Shown here: in pieces, positions 47,568 through 57,583 of the stretch
Position numbering within the stretch: the stretch's first letter is position 1
Layout of the letters: the number at the start of each line of letters is the position of its first letter
Origin: a virus
Length of the DNA stretch: 61,042 nucleotides
Virus record (IMG/VR): IMGVR_UViG_3300050821_004354
Location: 1 to 61,042 of that record
Strand: one strand, 5' to 3'
Notes under the pieces: model-generated
Database searches by the model: none
What the model saw: the letters and a program-made list of their open reading frames with translations, nothing else
What the model was told of the DNA's origin: nothing
Position numbers and translations under genes: made by a program

Positions 47568-49483
47568 TGAGTGACATCTCTGACAACGGCTCATTCAACC
47601 TCGGGCTCGCTAACATCGCGTCCTCCGAGTCGGGGCCGACCGCGATCACGAACCAGAACCTCGGCGCCGCAAATACTCAGAACGTTCAGCAGCAGGCGCA
47701 GGCGCAGCAGATGCAGAACCAGATCATGCGCGCTCGTATGCCGCTGATCCTCTCTGGCATCCATGACGAGACCGTCGGCGAAGGAGATCAGTCTGGGGTT
47801 GGCGCGGGCGGCGGCAGCGGAGTTCCAGCTAGTCGCTCAGCTCAACTTCAAGAGGCGGAGGAGCGGTCCGGCACCGCCGACGACTCCATCCTCAAGCCGG
47901 GCGCTATCGACAAGGCGCTACGTGACAAATATTTCGTTCCCGCGGTAACTCCGCAGGAATATCAGCGTCTGATCAAGTCGTATTCCGTTGACCCTGGTGA
48001 TCAGTACGGTCTCGGCCCGAAGCGTGTCCAGGCGATGATCGACATGCGTAAGCAGCAGCAGACCACCGCCGCCACCCAAGAGTCGCGCGATGACTTTGAC
48101 GCGCTACACGCTGTGACGGACGCGCCTGAGGGTCAGGCGATGAACGTGCTACGTGCCTCGCACCCCGAGGTATACGACGCTATCCAACGTAAGTTCAAGG
48201 GCCAGCCGGACGAGGAGCGCAATGAAGAGGATCAGGCGCGCCTCTTCGCTGCCCACGCTGCCGGCGCCGTGCATCAGTACACCGGCCGGAAGGCTGTGAA
48301 GGATGATGCTGGCGTCTACCGTGACGAAGAGACCGGGATCTCTATCCCCGGCGTTGAGAAGGTTGGCCTCTCCACCGAGCAATACATCAAGCTCGCGCAC
48401 GAAGCGAACACCGCCTCGGTCGACGTACCGGACGGTCAGGGCGGATCCACGAAGATGACGCCGTGGGCTGCTGCCCGCGCCAACGGCGCGAAGAACATGA
48501 ACGGTCCAGAGGACTGGATCATGATGCGCGCCTCGCAGATGGGGCTCCCAGGCGGCGGCGCGACGATCAGCAACAACAGCGCCCAGAAGCAAGAGGGGCG
48601 CGCCGTAGCTAAGTCAGCGAACGCGACCGCTCAGCAACAGAGAGCCGCCGCTGGCGCTCCGGCCAACGGTGAGGCTCCTCCGGTCAACGGTATCAGCACC
48701 GCACGCAACGCGCAGGGGCAGCCGGACCAGAAGCTCACCACCGCGCTCCAGGATCCGACGTTCCGCTTCAAGCCGACCTCTGGCCTGATCGGGCCGGACG
48801 GCAAGCCGCAGACCTACACCCCTGGAATGAACAAGACCCCGCCGAAGTGGTACTCCGACGCAATCGACAAGCAGCAGTCGTCACGGCAGCAGCTCGCGAA
48901 GGATTCGAACGACGGGATCCCGGCCGCGTCCGCCGCGCTCACGATGTACCAGGCCGCGCAGGATATTCTTGCGAAGGGTCGCTACGACGGCGGCGCGTGG
49001 GATGCGCGATTATCGAAAGAGGCAGGAAAATATTTGCCGGTCGGGTGGCAGAACGCTGCGAAGACTGGAGACTACCAGGAGCTGGCGAAGATGCTCGGCA
49101 CCGCGGCACTTCAGTCGGGCAAGGCGATGTTCGCCAAGATGACGCAGATGGAGGCGAAGATGCTCACGAACGAGCTGAACCCGTCACCTAGCATGCAGCC
49201 CGAGGCGATGCGCGACATGATCGACAAGGGTATGCGGATCTCGCAGTACACCGTCGACTCAGCGAAGCGCGTCCCACGGTACCTGCAGTCAGGGATGGAC
49301 GCTGACCAGTTCAAGACCTGGAACCAGACCCACTTCCCGATGGAGACGGAGACGAAGCCGACCGCGGCTAAGCCAAACGCGGCAGGCGCCGCCCCTAAGT
49401 TTTCTGATGAGCAGGTGAGAGCGTACATGCAGAAGCACAAGTTGCAGGATGAGAAGGCCACGCGCAAAGCGCTGGGGATGTGA
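47567..49483 (+). CDS. DNA ejection/internal virion protein, 638 aa
   Basis: TAATG overlap with the previous gene. Gln/Ala-rich N-terminal helix (QQQAQAQQMQNQIMRAR), a Pro/Gly/Lys-rich middle and a helical C-terminus (KLQDEKATRKALGM). Position between two ejection proteins suggests the P22 gp16/gp20-like role. No catalytic motif seen. Confidence 0.65.
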   Translation: MSDISDNGSFNLGLANIASSESGPTAITNQNLGAANTQNVQQQAQAQQMQNQIMRARMPLILSGIHDETVGEGDQSGVGAGGGSGVPASRSAQLQEAEERSGTADDSILKPGAIDKALRDKYFVPAVTPQEYQRLIKSYSVDPGDQYGLGPKRVQAMIDMRKQQQTTAATQESRDDFDALHAVTDAPEGQAMNVLRASHPEVYDAIQRKFKGQPDEERNEEDQARLFAAHAAGAVHQYTGRKAVKDDAGVYRDEETGISIPGVEKVGLSTEQYIKLAHEANTASVDVPDGQGGSTKMTPWAAARANGAKNMNGPEDWIMMRASQMGLPGGGATISNNSAQKQEGRAVAKSANATAQQQRAAAGAPANGEAPPVNGISTARNAQGQPDQKLTTALQDPTFRFKPTSGLIGPDGKPQTYTPGMNKTPPKWYSDAIDKQQSSRQQLAKDSNDGIPAASAALTMYQAAQDILAKGRYDGGAWDARLSKEAGKYLPVGWQNAAKTGDYQELAKMLGTAALQSGKAMFAKMTQMEAKMLTNELNPSPSMQPEAMRDMIDKGMRISQYTVDSAKRVPRYLQSGMDADQFKTWNQTHFPMETETKPTAAKPNAAGAAPKFSDEQVRAYMQKHKLQDEKATRKALGM

Positions 49484-52400
49484 TGGCTGACCCTGACATC
49501 AGCGGTATGCCTGACCCGAGCACTATCGGGCTCGCGCCACCGGACCCTACCGCCAACATGCCGGACCCGCGGGCGCTCTATAAGCAGCACCACGGATACG
49601 ATGCAGAGAGCGACGAAGAGGTCGCCAACTTCATGCGTGACCCGGACGCGACTCCCGACGTGCGGAAGGAGAAGAGCGGGCGCTACGGCGCCTCGATGCT
49701 CACCGGGCTCCCGCGCGCTGCGGCTGCTACGGCGCTCGCTGTCCCGGCGGCGGTTGCCGGCGGTGCCGGCGCGCTTACCGGCAGCGTCGGGGCAGCGCTC
49801 GACCCAGAGCACGCCTCCGAGCACCTGGAGACGGGCCGCGAACGGCTCCGCAACTGGTCCCAGGGCGTCTACAAGCTCTCAGACTACGTGCCCGCCACCA
49901 AGGCCGGCGCTGAGCTGTCGAACAACCTGCTCGCGGTACCTGGCGCGGCAGGGCACGCCGTCAACGAGGGTATCGTCCGGCCGGTGCTCGGCGACAACGC
50001 CGCGGAGACGGTCGGAGACGTCACCCAGGATATTGGGACCGTAGCGCCAGCGCTCGGGGCCCCCGCCTTCGTTCGTGGCGCCGCCAAGGGCGCCGCCAGG
50101 GTAGGCCGCGCGGTGGCGGATGCCGTCAAGCCTGAGCCTATCCCGGCAGGGACCGAGTACGATGACGCTGGCAACGTCAAGCCGCTCAATACTGCGATCA
50201 CTCCCCCGGTAGGGAAGCCGGTCACGGGCGACTCCCTACGCGCCGCACCGAACCCGATCCCGCCCCCTGATGGCACTGTAGCCGCCGGTAAAGCTCCACA
50301 GCGGGCGCCTGCCGCAGAGCCACAACCGGTCGCCGAAGGATCGGCCGCCCCAGGCGCGCCAGCGGCGGCTGCCGGCGCCCCATCTCCGGGCGACAGACAG
50401 CGCGGCTCCGTCCGCGTCTTCAACTCCCCGAAGGAGGAGGGGCCCCAGGAGGTCCCCAAGCCTGAGCAGCAGAGCGAGCGCGCCGGGCACCTGGACTCCC
50501 TCGACGCACTCTCGGGCGGCGGGCTACCATCGCGCCGGCAGTCCGCGATCTCCGGCGACTACAACGCCACCGGCCGCGACTGGGCGGACAAGGAGACCGG
50601 TAGCCCGACGATGGAGAAGCAGATCGCCAGCGAGAACGCCGCCCTGCACTCTGCCGCCGACAACATACACCAGAGCATTGGGTCAGAGTTCGACGACAGC
50701 GTCGACCCGACCACGCTCGGGGACCGCGGCCGGGTGACCCGCGGCGCGATCCAGGGTATCGAGAAACACTTCGAGGACGCGACCGACGGTATCTATGACG
50801 CTGCCCGAGCGTCGAACCAGGGCCGCGCGATCCCGAAGCTCCAGCGCGTCAGCGACTACCTCAACGACGACTCGAACTTCACGAACGACGCGGAGATCGG
50901 TCTACAGCGTGCCGCGAAGCAGCGGATGGAGCGTCTCTGGACGACTGGTGACCCGGACAGAGGCGCGCCTCCTGGCAGCGTCAACGCGGCGGAGCGGCTC
51001 CGCGAGTTTCTGAATGAGAAGGGTAAGAACCCGCAGGCGATGGGCGTCGCCGGAGATCTTAAGGGACACCTCGACATGGACGTCGCCGAGCACGGCGGCC
51101 CCGGACTCTTCGAGGCCGCCCGCGCGATGCGGCGCCACAAGTACCAGATGCTTGAGGAGCCCACCGGCATCAAGAAGCTCCTGACGCCCGGCGACAGCCA
51201 GGGCATCAACCACGCGATCCCCGAGCACAAGGTGATGGACTACATCGCCGAGCTTCCGCGTGAGCAGCACGAGCATGTGATGAACGTGCTCCGTGCCGGC
51301 GCGCACCTGGGAGACGGTGAGCTGGCGGAGTCGAGCGCGCAAGCGATCCGCGAGATCCAGGCACACACCGTCAGCCGGCTCCATGCAGCGGCGACAGATG
51401 ATGGTGGGAAGTGGAACGCTCGCTCGTTCTACAACGCCGCGAGCCGCTACGGGCGGAACGCTGCCTCAACCTTCGCCGACCGGCCGGACGTTGTCCGTAA
51501 TCTGAAGACTATCAACGACGCAGGTAACACGCTCCACATGGACCGTCACTACCCTGGCGCTGTCGGTCAGGGAGAGAAGGCTACCGGTCTCGGTCGTGTG
51601 GTTGAGGCTGGCGGCAAGATCGCCGCCAGCGTCGCGCACGAGATCCCGCTCGCCGGCAGACTCGTCGGTCGCGCTATCGAGAGTGGCGTCGAGGGCGCCA
51701 GCGGAAAAATATCAGAGGCGAGCCGCGAGAAAGCGATTGCTTCGCGCCTGGTTGGCCGGAACGGCGAACGCGGCTCCGTCCAGATCATGCGCGGCGAAGA
51801 TGAACGCAACCCGCGGAGTGAGTATAACGCTAACCGGCAGATCGCTGGACGTCGTACGCTCACGCCCGAGCAGGAAGACATCATCAGCCGTCTCGGCGGT
51901 CAGCCGCTCGGCGAGCGTCTAGGCGGCGGCAAGCAGCGCGGCGCGGTTGGCGAGCCGAGCCAGCGCGACGCTGTAACACATACGAAAGATGATCGTATCC
52001 CTACTCAGGTGATGCACAACTACCGTACACCGACCGGTGGAAAGCTAGACGCGGTTGAGTCTCCTGAGCTTGGTTTCAGGCAGGCTACCTCTGCAAAGAT
52101 ACCGAAGGATGAACGCGGCAAGGGCTGGGGTACGCGTATGCTCCAGCGCGCGGTTGACGATGCACACGCCGCCAACCAAACGTGGCGCAGCGACAAGCAG
52201 GTCTCTGATGGTCAGGCCGGAGCATACGGCAACCTCGCGAAGCTCGGCTACGACGTCAAGATGAAGGACAACGACCACCGCGGCGGCGCATACAACGCTG
52301 TCGGTGACCACGTCTTCGAGGTGAAGCCTCGCAAGATCAACATCCCGTCTGGTCAGCGCGGCTCCGTCAAGGTGATGAACGGTAAGGAAGAGTACGAGGC

Positions 52401-54297
52401 GAACCCGGACCTGGAGAAGCTCGTACACGACAGCGCGCCAGCTCACCGCGTTGACCCGAACGGGCCGACCACCTGGGAAGAGCTGCAGGCGCGCAAGGGT
52501 GAGAAGGTGATGCCCGTCAACCCGACGGCGTCAGAGAACAGCATCTACAAGGACCAGAAGACCAACATCGCGTTCCGCGCGTGGCATGACAAGCTGCATC
52601 AGGACCTCAACGCCGGATTCGATCACGACGGCGAGCTGAAGGTTGCGCAGGAGCACCTCCGTCAGGCGAAGGCCGCCGGGCTGAGCGAAGAGTCGCAGCG
52701 CGCGCTGTGGGCTGATACGTGGGAGACCTTTAAGCACCACGAAGACAACGGAGAGTTCCCGTCTAAGCCGCGCGAGTTTGTCGCCGAGCAGATGAAGAAC
52801 AAGTTCCCTGGAGATAAGTCAGAGGACGGCAAGGGCTCTATGCTCAACGTCGGACTCCACCAGGGGCAAGAGGGGCAGAAGGGTTTCCGGAAGATGAGCA
52901 AGCAGGAGGCTCAGGCCGCGGTCGAGTCGACTGGCGCTAAGGTCACCAAGTCATCTGTCCTCACCCCTGAGAAGCACGGAGTCGCTGAACCTACGCTAGT
53001 TGCGAGCACGCACCGTCCGCTCTCTGAGCCGGAGATGCAGAAGGTGCTATCGAAGACGAAGCAGTCTGCGATCCCGCAGCGTACCGACGCTGGCGAGACC
53101 TCTATGCACGTTGCTCCAGGTCACGAGGAGACCGCGAAGAACGAGGGCTGGGATACTTTCAACCCGGACTACTTCCGTGAGCACGATGGGCGCACGATGA
53201 GTGAGACGTCGAGCCCTAGACAGATCCACCCTGACTCCACCGTCAAGAACCCGGAGCGCTCTGCGTACCCTGGCGTCTACGACGACCCGAAGGAGATCAT
53301 GGGCCGGCTCCCGCCGAAGCTCGAAGAGTCGCCGCACATGAAGGAGATCTTCGGGAAGAGCCGTAAGGATCTGCACGACGACGCCATCGCTCGCGGTGAC
53401 GTTGAGCCGAAGACTCCGATCCCCGGCATCGCGCCGAAGGGTAAGGGCTCGATGCACGCGCTCCGTGTCACGAACGAAGCGAACGCCGAGCGTCTACGGA
53501 ACATCATCAGCGCCTACAAGGAACATGACCTGAGCGGCTACCACGGGATGGTTGGCTGGTACGAGATGGACCCGATGTATCAGTCGATCAAGAAGATCGT
53601 CGGCGACGATAAGCAGGCAGGCGAGATCTACCACAAGCTGAACAGCTACACCTCCTACGCGTCCCCGATGTCGTCCGTCGACCCGGAGATCCGGCGAGGC
53701 ACCGCCGCAGCGACGATGGCAGCGGAAGGAAAGTTCGACAAGTTCGCGAGCCACGGCGGGAAGCCTAACACGAGCGCGCCGAAGGATCTGAAGGCGAAGA
53801 ACTTCGAGCTGGGTAACGAGGGCCACGCGATGCACAGCACCGCCCACGCTCCAGCGATGACTCGCTTCAATGAGACCGGGGCGGAGGCGAAGGCCGTCAA
53901 GACCGGAACCTACCGCCGCTCATCCGACGCCCCATCGCGCGAAGGATCTGAGTATCAGAACACGAACCCGGTCGGTGACTCGCACTGGTCCCGTGGCGTG
54001 GGGCTCGCTGACGTTCGAGGGTCACAGGTATTCAATGGATCCGCCGAGGGACCTGAGATGAAGGTGCTCGGGAGGTGGTTCCACGACAACGTCGCACGTC
54101 ACCCGGACATTGACCTACCCTCCACCTCTGCGCAGGCCGTGCAGTGGGGAGCGCTCAGCAAGGAGACCGGCGTCGACTCACCTATCGGTGCACCGAAGCT
54201 AGAGATCTGGGCGAACCAGATCGCTGCCGCAGCGAAGAGAGAAGGCATCGCCCCGAAGGCGATGTGGGAAAGAATCGTAAAGAGGTTAGCGAAATGA
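49483..54297 (+). CDS. Giant internal virion protein with GNAT-like segment, 1604 aa
   Basis: Starts at ATG 49483. A Gly/Ala/Pro N-terminal 300 residues with hydrophobic stretches (LAVPAAVAGGAGAL) is followed by long helical regions. Residues about 845-945 resemble a GNAT acetyltransferase: RGKGWGTRML is the acetyl-CoA loop and YGNLAKLGYDV the final strand. Three exact CGCGGCTCCGTC repeats (50401, 51769, 52357) encode R-G-S-V at domain borders. Likely ejected into the host; enzymatic activity is unproven. Confidence 0.72.
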   Translation: MADPDISGMPDPSTIGLAPPDPTANMPDPRALYKQHHGYDAESDEEVANFMRDPDATPDVRKEKSGRYGASMLTGLPRAAAATALAVPAAVAGGAGALTGSVGAALDPEHASEHLETGRERLRNWSQGVYKLSDYVPATKAGAELSNNLLAVPGAAGHAVNEGIVRPVLGDNAAETVGDVTQDIGTVAPALGAPAFVRGAAKGAARVGRAVADAVKPEPIPAGTEYDDAGNVKPLNTAITPPVGKPVTGDSLRAAPNPIPPPDGTVAAGKAPQRAPAAEPQPVAEGSAAPGAPAAAAGAPSPGDRQRGSVRVFNSPKEEGPQEVPKPEQQSERAGHLDSLDALSGGGLPSRRQSAISGDYNATGRDWADKETGSPTMEKQIASENAALHSAADNIHQSIGSEFDDSVDPTTLGDRGRVTRGAIQGIEKHFEDATDGIYDAARASNQGRAIPKLQRVSDYLNDDSNFTNDAEIGLQRAAKQRMERLWTTGDPDRGAPPGSVNAAERLREFLNEKGKNPQAMGVAGDLKGHLDMDVAEHGGPGLFEAARAMRRHKYQMLEEPTGIKKLLTPGDSQGINHAIPEHKVMDYIAELPREQHEHVMNVLRAGAHLGDGELAESSAQAIREIQAHTVSRLHAAATDDGGKWNARSFYNAASRYGRNAASTFADRPDVVRNLKTINDAGNTLHMDRHYPGAVGQGEKATGLGRVVEAGGKIAASVAHEIPLAGRLVGRAIESGVEGASGKISEASREKAIASRLVGRNGERGSVQIMRGEDERNPRSEYNANRQIAGRRTLTPEQEDIISRLGGQPLGERLGGGKQRGAVGEPSQRDAVTHTKDDRIPTQVMHNYRTPTGGKLDAVESPELGFRQATSAKIPKDERGKGWGTRMLQRAVDDAHAANQTWRSDKQVSDGQAGAYGNLAKLGYDVKMKDNDHRGGAYNAVGDHVFEVKPRKINIPSGQRGSVKVMNGKEEYEANPDLEKLVHDSAPAHRVDPNGPTTWEELQARKGEKVMPVNPTASENSIYKDQKTNIAFRAWHDKLHQDLNAGFDHDGELKVAQEHLRQAKAAGLSEESQRALWADTWETFKHHEDNGEFPSKPREFVAEQMKNKFPGDKSEDGKGSMLNVGLHQGQEGQKGFRKMSKQEAQAAVESTGAKVTKSSVLTPEKHGVAEPTLVASTHRPLSEPEMQKVLSKTKQSAIPQRTDAGETSMHVAPGHEETAKNEGWDTFNPDYFREHDGRTMSETSSPRQIHPDSTVKNPERSAYPGVYDDPKEIMGRLPPKLEESPHMKEIFGKSRKDLHDDAIARGDVEPKTPIPGIAPKGKGSMHALRVTNEANAERLRNIISAYKEHDLSGYHGMVGWYEMDPMYQSIKKIVGDDKQAGEIYHKLNSYTSYASPMSSVDPEIRRGTAAATMAAEGKFDKFASHGGKPNTSAPKDLKAKNFELGNEGHAMHSTAHAPAMTRFNETGAEAKAVKTGTYRRSSDAPSREGSEYQNTNPVGDSHWSRGVGLADVRGSQVFNGSAEGPEMKVLGRWFHDNVARHPDIDLPSTSAQAVQWGALSKETGVDSPIGAPKLEIWANQIAAAAKREGIAPKAMWERIVKRLAK

Positions 54298-54458
54298 GTA
54301 ACACGAAGGGTCCGCAGCCGACCGTACCTACCGGTCCGTCGAAGTACACTCCAGTACAGGCGCCGGAGGTCGGCGACATGGAACACTTCCATAAGATGGC
54401 GACCTCGGGAGCGTTAGCTGACCTGCTCTTCAAGATCGGCGGGACCAGGAAGAAGTAA
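54294..54458 (+). CDS. Small hypothetical protein, 54 aa
   Basis: ATGA overlap with the giant protein gene and TAATG with the fibre gene. Pro/Thr-rich start, helical end (FHKMATSGALADLLFKIGG). No family recognised. Confidence 0.6.
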   Translation: MSNTKGPQPTVPTGPSKYTPVQAPEVGDMEHFHKMATSGALADLLFKIGGTRKK

Positions 54459-55078
54459 TGGCTACCGGTCAATTGTTCTACGATCCCATCGCGCGACCGC
54501 TCTCTTCGGTAGGTCTCGCGATGCCGAACGGGTACTACAACTTCTACGTCTCGGGGACGACGAACCCTGCGCAGGTTTTCCAGGACCCTGGCCTAGTGAC
54601 GCCGTACCCAGCCGCGTCATTGAACGGATCGAACCCGCTATTTAGCGTCGTGCAGGCTGACGGTACCGGCGCTATGCCGCCGATCTATCTCGTGCCGACG
54701 ATCATCTACCGGGTCCAGCTCTATAGTTCGCTCTGGAACCTGATCGAGGACGTGGACCCGTACGTGCCCGCGATGCCCTCGACCGGGAACGGTCAGATCA
54801 TCCTCGACGCGCAGGGTGAGGCGGTGATCAACGCGCCTGTCCCTGGCGGATCTGGTATCACGCTCTCCGTCGCAGCTCGCGCTGGAGGTACCGCCGTACA
54901 GCTCACGGGAGCTGGGGCAGGGTCAGCTGCGATCATAGCGAACACGACCGTCGTCGCTGGCGCGCAGACCGCGACCTTCGTCGCCACCAACAAGCCCGGG
55001 TCGGGGACGACAGCGCCGACGAAGTGGCTACCGATCATCTGCGACGGCGCGACCTACTACATTCCGCTGTGGCAGTAG
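54458..55078 (+). CDS. Tail-fibre-like protein, 206 aa
   Basis: Shares YxFxVSGTTxPAxVFQD, PPIYL and a C-terminal GAQTATFxATNKPG...WLPI with the next gene, so the two are paralogues. It has the N-terminal fibre/adaptor domain and a short beta end only, lacking the repeats and tip. Possibly an adaptor for the long fibre. Confidence 0.65.
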   Translation: MATGQLFYDPIARPLSSVGLAMPNGYYNFYVSGTTNPAQVFQDPGLVTPYPAASLNGSNPLFSVVQADGTGAMPPIYLVPTIIYRVQLYSSLWNLIEDVDPYVPAMPSTGNGQIILDAQGEAVINAPVPGGSGITLSVAARAGGTAVQLTGAGAGSAAIIANTTVVAGAQTATFVATNKPGSGTTAPTKWLPIICDGATYYIPLWQ

Positions 55079-55079
55079 C

Positions 55080-57536
55080 GTGAGCTTCCCGACTCTCACA
55101 GGCGACGCGGTTGAGGGGCTCCTGATGCGCGAGGGGCAGAGCTGCCTCGGCCCATCGTTCGCGGGCGCTACCTACCAGTTCTTCCTCTCGGGCACGACCA
55201 CGCCGGCCAACGTCTTCCAGGACGGCGCCCTGACGACGCCGTTCCCGATCACAGGCTTCGTGAGCGCAGACAACTTCGGCCGGTTCCCGCCGATCTACCT
55301 CGACTCGTCTGTCCTCTACCAGGTGCAGTTCTTCGACAGCACCAACACGCTACGGTGGACGGTCGATCCATACACGCCACCGCTCAACAGCAGCGGAGCC
55401 TCCGGCACGACAGCGTTCGGTTTCAGCATCGCGCCGACCGGCGAGGTAGTGATACCCGCACCGAACTCTGGCGGGACCGGGATCACGCTCACGTTGAACG
55501 CGGGCGCGCTCGGGTCGGTGCCTCTCCTGATCTCTGCCCCGCTCCCGGGGGCCTCTGCTATCATCGTGAACAGCTCCGCCACCACCGGAGCGCAGACCGC
55601 GACCTTCGCCGCGACGAACAAGCCAGGGACCGCGACGTCGTCCCCCGCCGGCTGGCTACCTATCACCTGCGACGGTGTCCAGTACTACACACCGATCTGG
55701 CACGGGAACAACTTCACGCCATACATCTCGACACCGACAGCGCTCGGTGAGGTGATCAATGGGCTCAGCGTCACCTTCGGCGGGAACGGTCTAACCACCG
55801 CACCGAGCGGGACCGCGGTCCCCGGGAGCTGGTTCGTACCGAACACGGCTGGGATCGGGGCGGGGTTCTGGATCAAGCTCACGAAGACGAGCGGCCTGTC
55901 AGGTGTCCAACCGATAGGCTCGATACCGACCGCCACCGTCGCACCGAGCGGCGGTACCTATACGGGCGGGACGTTGACCGCGAACTTCAACGGGTTCACC
56001 TCTAACCTCTACACGATCTTCCTGAGCACTGGCCAGGCGATCTCCGGCTGCACCTTCACGAACGGTAGCGCGGTCTTCACTACGCCGAGCACCGCCATCA
56101 GCGGCACGCCGAACGCCACCCTCACCGTCTCACCGATCAACGCCTGGTTCAATATCAGCGCTAATGGTATCACGTTCGGGAGCAACGCGCAGGCGCCGCT
56201 TGGTCTCTCGTATCAGCTCTCGACCAGCTCCACCGGTAACCCGGTCGTCGCTAGCGGGACGATGACGATCCACGACAACGGGAACGTGCAGCAGCCGGTC
56301 TACAACGGTGCGACGCCGCTGTTCCTGACTGGCTCTGGTCAGGCGACACTGAACGGCGCAGCCTCATCGAACTGGTTCAGCCCGACCACTGCAAACGTTG
56401 GTGTGGGGTTCTGGATCTTCATCACGCGGACGGGTGGCACCGTCGGCTACAACTTCAGCACCGCAACGAGCGCGCCGGTAAACATCTCGAACGCTGGCCT
56501 CAGTATCGGTATCAGCGGCCCCTCTGGGCAGACCTTCAACGTCTCCGGCACCTACAGGATATCGAGCGACTCTGCCGGCGCTAACGTGCTCGGTAGCGGT
56601 AGCATCACGCTGACCGGTGGCACGAACGTGCAGTCGCCGAACTGGGCTGGCACCTCACCCCTGAAGCTGAACGGGAACGGATCCGCTACCCTGAACGGTG
56701 TAGCGACCTCCAGCTGGTACTCACCCAACGCGGCGAACGTCGGCTCCGGGTTCTGGATCAAGCTCGCGCGCACGAGCGGGACGGCCGGCGTCAACTTCTC
56801 TGCGGCGCAGGGCTCGTGGACCAACATCACGAACAGCGGACTTACCATCGCTCTCTCCGGCACCTCCGGCGACGTCGGTACGGTGAGCGCTGGCGGCACC
56901 TGGCAGATCTCCTCAAGCTCGACTGGCACGCCAGTGCTCGGTAGTGGAACGATCTCGCTCAGCGTCAACGCCGGGACGCTGATCCACGTCTACACGACCG
57001 CGACGACGAACTCGACCGAGACCATACCGACCGGGACCACGACAGTCCAGTGCGAGGTATGGGGCTCTGGCGGCTCTGGCGGAGCTGCAACTGGATCTCC
57101 GCTAGACCCTAACGCGGGCTTCTTCGGTAGCGCTGGCGGGCTCGCATACAGCTCTTACGCCGCGAGCACGCTCGGCGGCGCCGGGAAGACCTTCAAGTAC
57201 ACCATCACGAACGGTGGCGCTGGCGTGACGGTCGGCGGCGGCAACGCTGGCACGGCCGGCACGATCACGGCGGGGACCGTCACCGGATTCTCCACGATGA
57301 CTGGCAACGGCGGCGGTGGTGGTAACAACGGTAACGGCGCTGGTGGCGGACCTGGCGGGACCGCGACGGGCGGCAACGTCTCAAACACAACCGGCGGCAC
57401 GGGGACAGGTACCGGCGTCACCGGCAAGATCTCTGGCGACCAGGGATCGGCGGGTGGCGGCGGAGCCGGCGCGGGCGTGCCAGGGAACTCCAGCACCGCC
57501 GGCAAGACGGGCGGCGTCTGCTTCTTCTACTCATAA
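55080..57536 (+). CDS. Long tail fibre with Gly-rich tip, 818 aa
   Basis: GTG start. The N-terminal 210 residues are paralogous to the previous protein. Then three repeats of about 110-130 residues, each with a W(F/Y)xPNxAxxGxGFWIKLxxTSG-like core. The C-terminal 200 residues begin ETIPTGTTTVQCEVWGSGG and are extremely Gly-rich, as in receptor-binding fibre tips of the T4 gp38/pyocin type. Probable host-recognition protein. Confidence 0.78.
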   Translation: MSFPTLTGDAVEGLLMREGQSCLGPSFAGATYQFFLSGTTTPANVFQDGALTTPFPITGFVSADNFGRFPPIYLDSSVLYQVQFFDSTNTLRWTVDPYTPPLNSSGASGTTAFGFSIAPTGEVVIPAPNSGGTGITLTLNAGALGSVPLLISAPLPGASAIIVNSSATTGAQTATFAATNKPGTATSSPAGWLPITCDGVQYYTPIWHGNNFTPYISTPTALGEVINGLSVTFGGNGLTTAPSGTAVPGSWFVPNTAGIGAGFWIKLTKTSGLSGVQPIGSIPTATVAPSGGTYTGGTLTANFNGFTSNLYTIFLSTGQAISGCTFTNGSAVFTTPSTAISGTPNATLTVSPINAWFNISANGITFGSNAQAPLGLSYQLSTSSTGNPVVASGTMTIHDNGNVQQPVYNGATPLFLTGSGQATLNGAASSNWFSPTTANVGVGFWIFITRTGGTVGYNFSTATSAPVNISNAGLSIGISGPSGQTFNVSGTYRISSDSAGANVLGSGSITLTGGTNVQSPNWAGTSPLKLNGNGSATLNGVATSSWYSPNAANVGSGFWIKLARTSGTAGVNFSAAQGSWTNITNSGLTIALSGTSGDVGTVSAGGTWQISSSSTGTPVLGSGTISLSVNAGTLIHVYTTATTNSTETIPTGTTTVQCEVWGSGGSGGAATGSPLDPNAGFFGSAGGLAYSSYAASTLGGAGKTFKYTITNGGAGVTVGGGNAGTAGTITAGTVTGFSTMTGNGGGGGNNGNGAGGGPGGTATGGNVSNTTGGTGTGTGVTGKISGDQGSAGGGGAGAGVPGNSSTAGKTGGVCFFYS

Positions 57537-57561
57537 AAAGAGGGGCGCCGAAGCGCCCCCA
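57534..57561 (-). terminator. Terminator for the leftward arm, UUCG loop
   Basis: On the minus strand GGGGCGC-TTCG-GCGCCCC (57559-57542) is followed by CTCTTTTT. A seven-pair GC stem, a stable tetraloop and a T tract make a good intrinsic terminator about 25 bases beyond the SPFH gene. Rightward transcripts meet the same stem without a T tract, so it is weaker in that direction. Confidence 0.85.
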
Positions 57562-57583
57562 AGATCCTCCTCACTCACCACCG

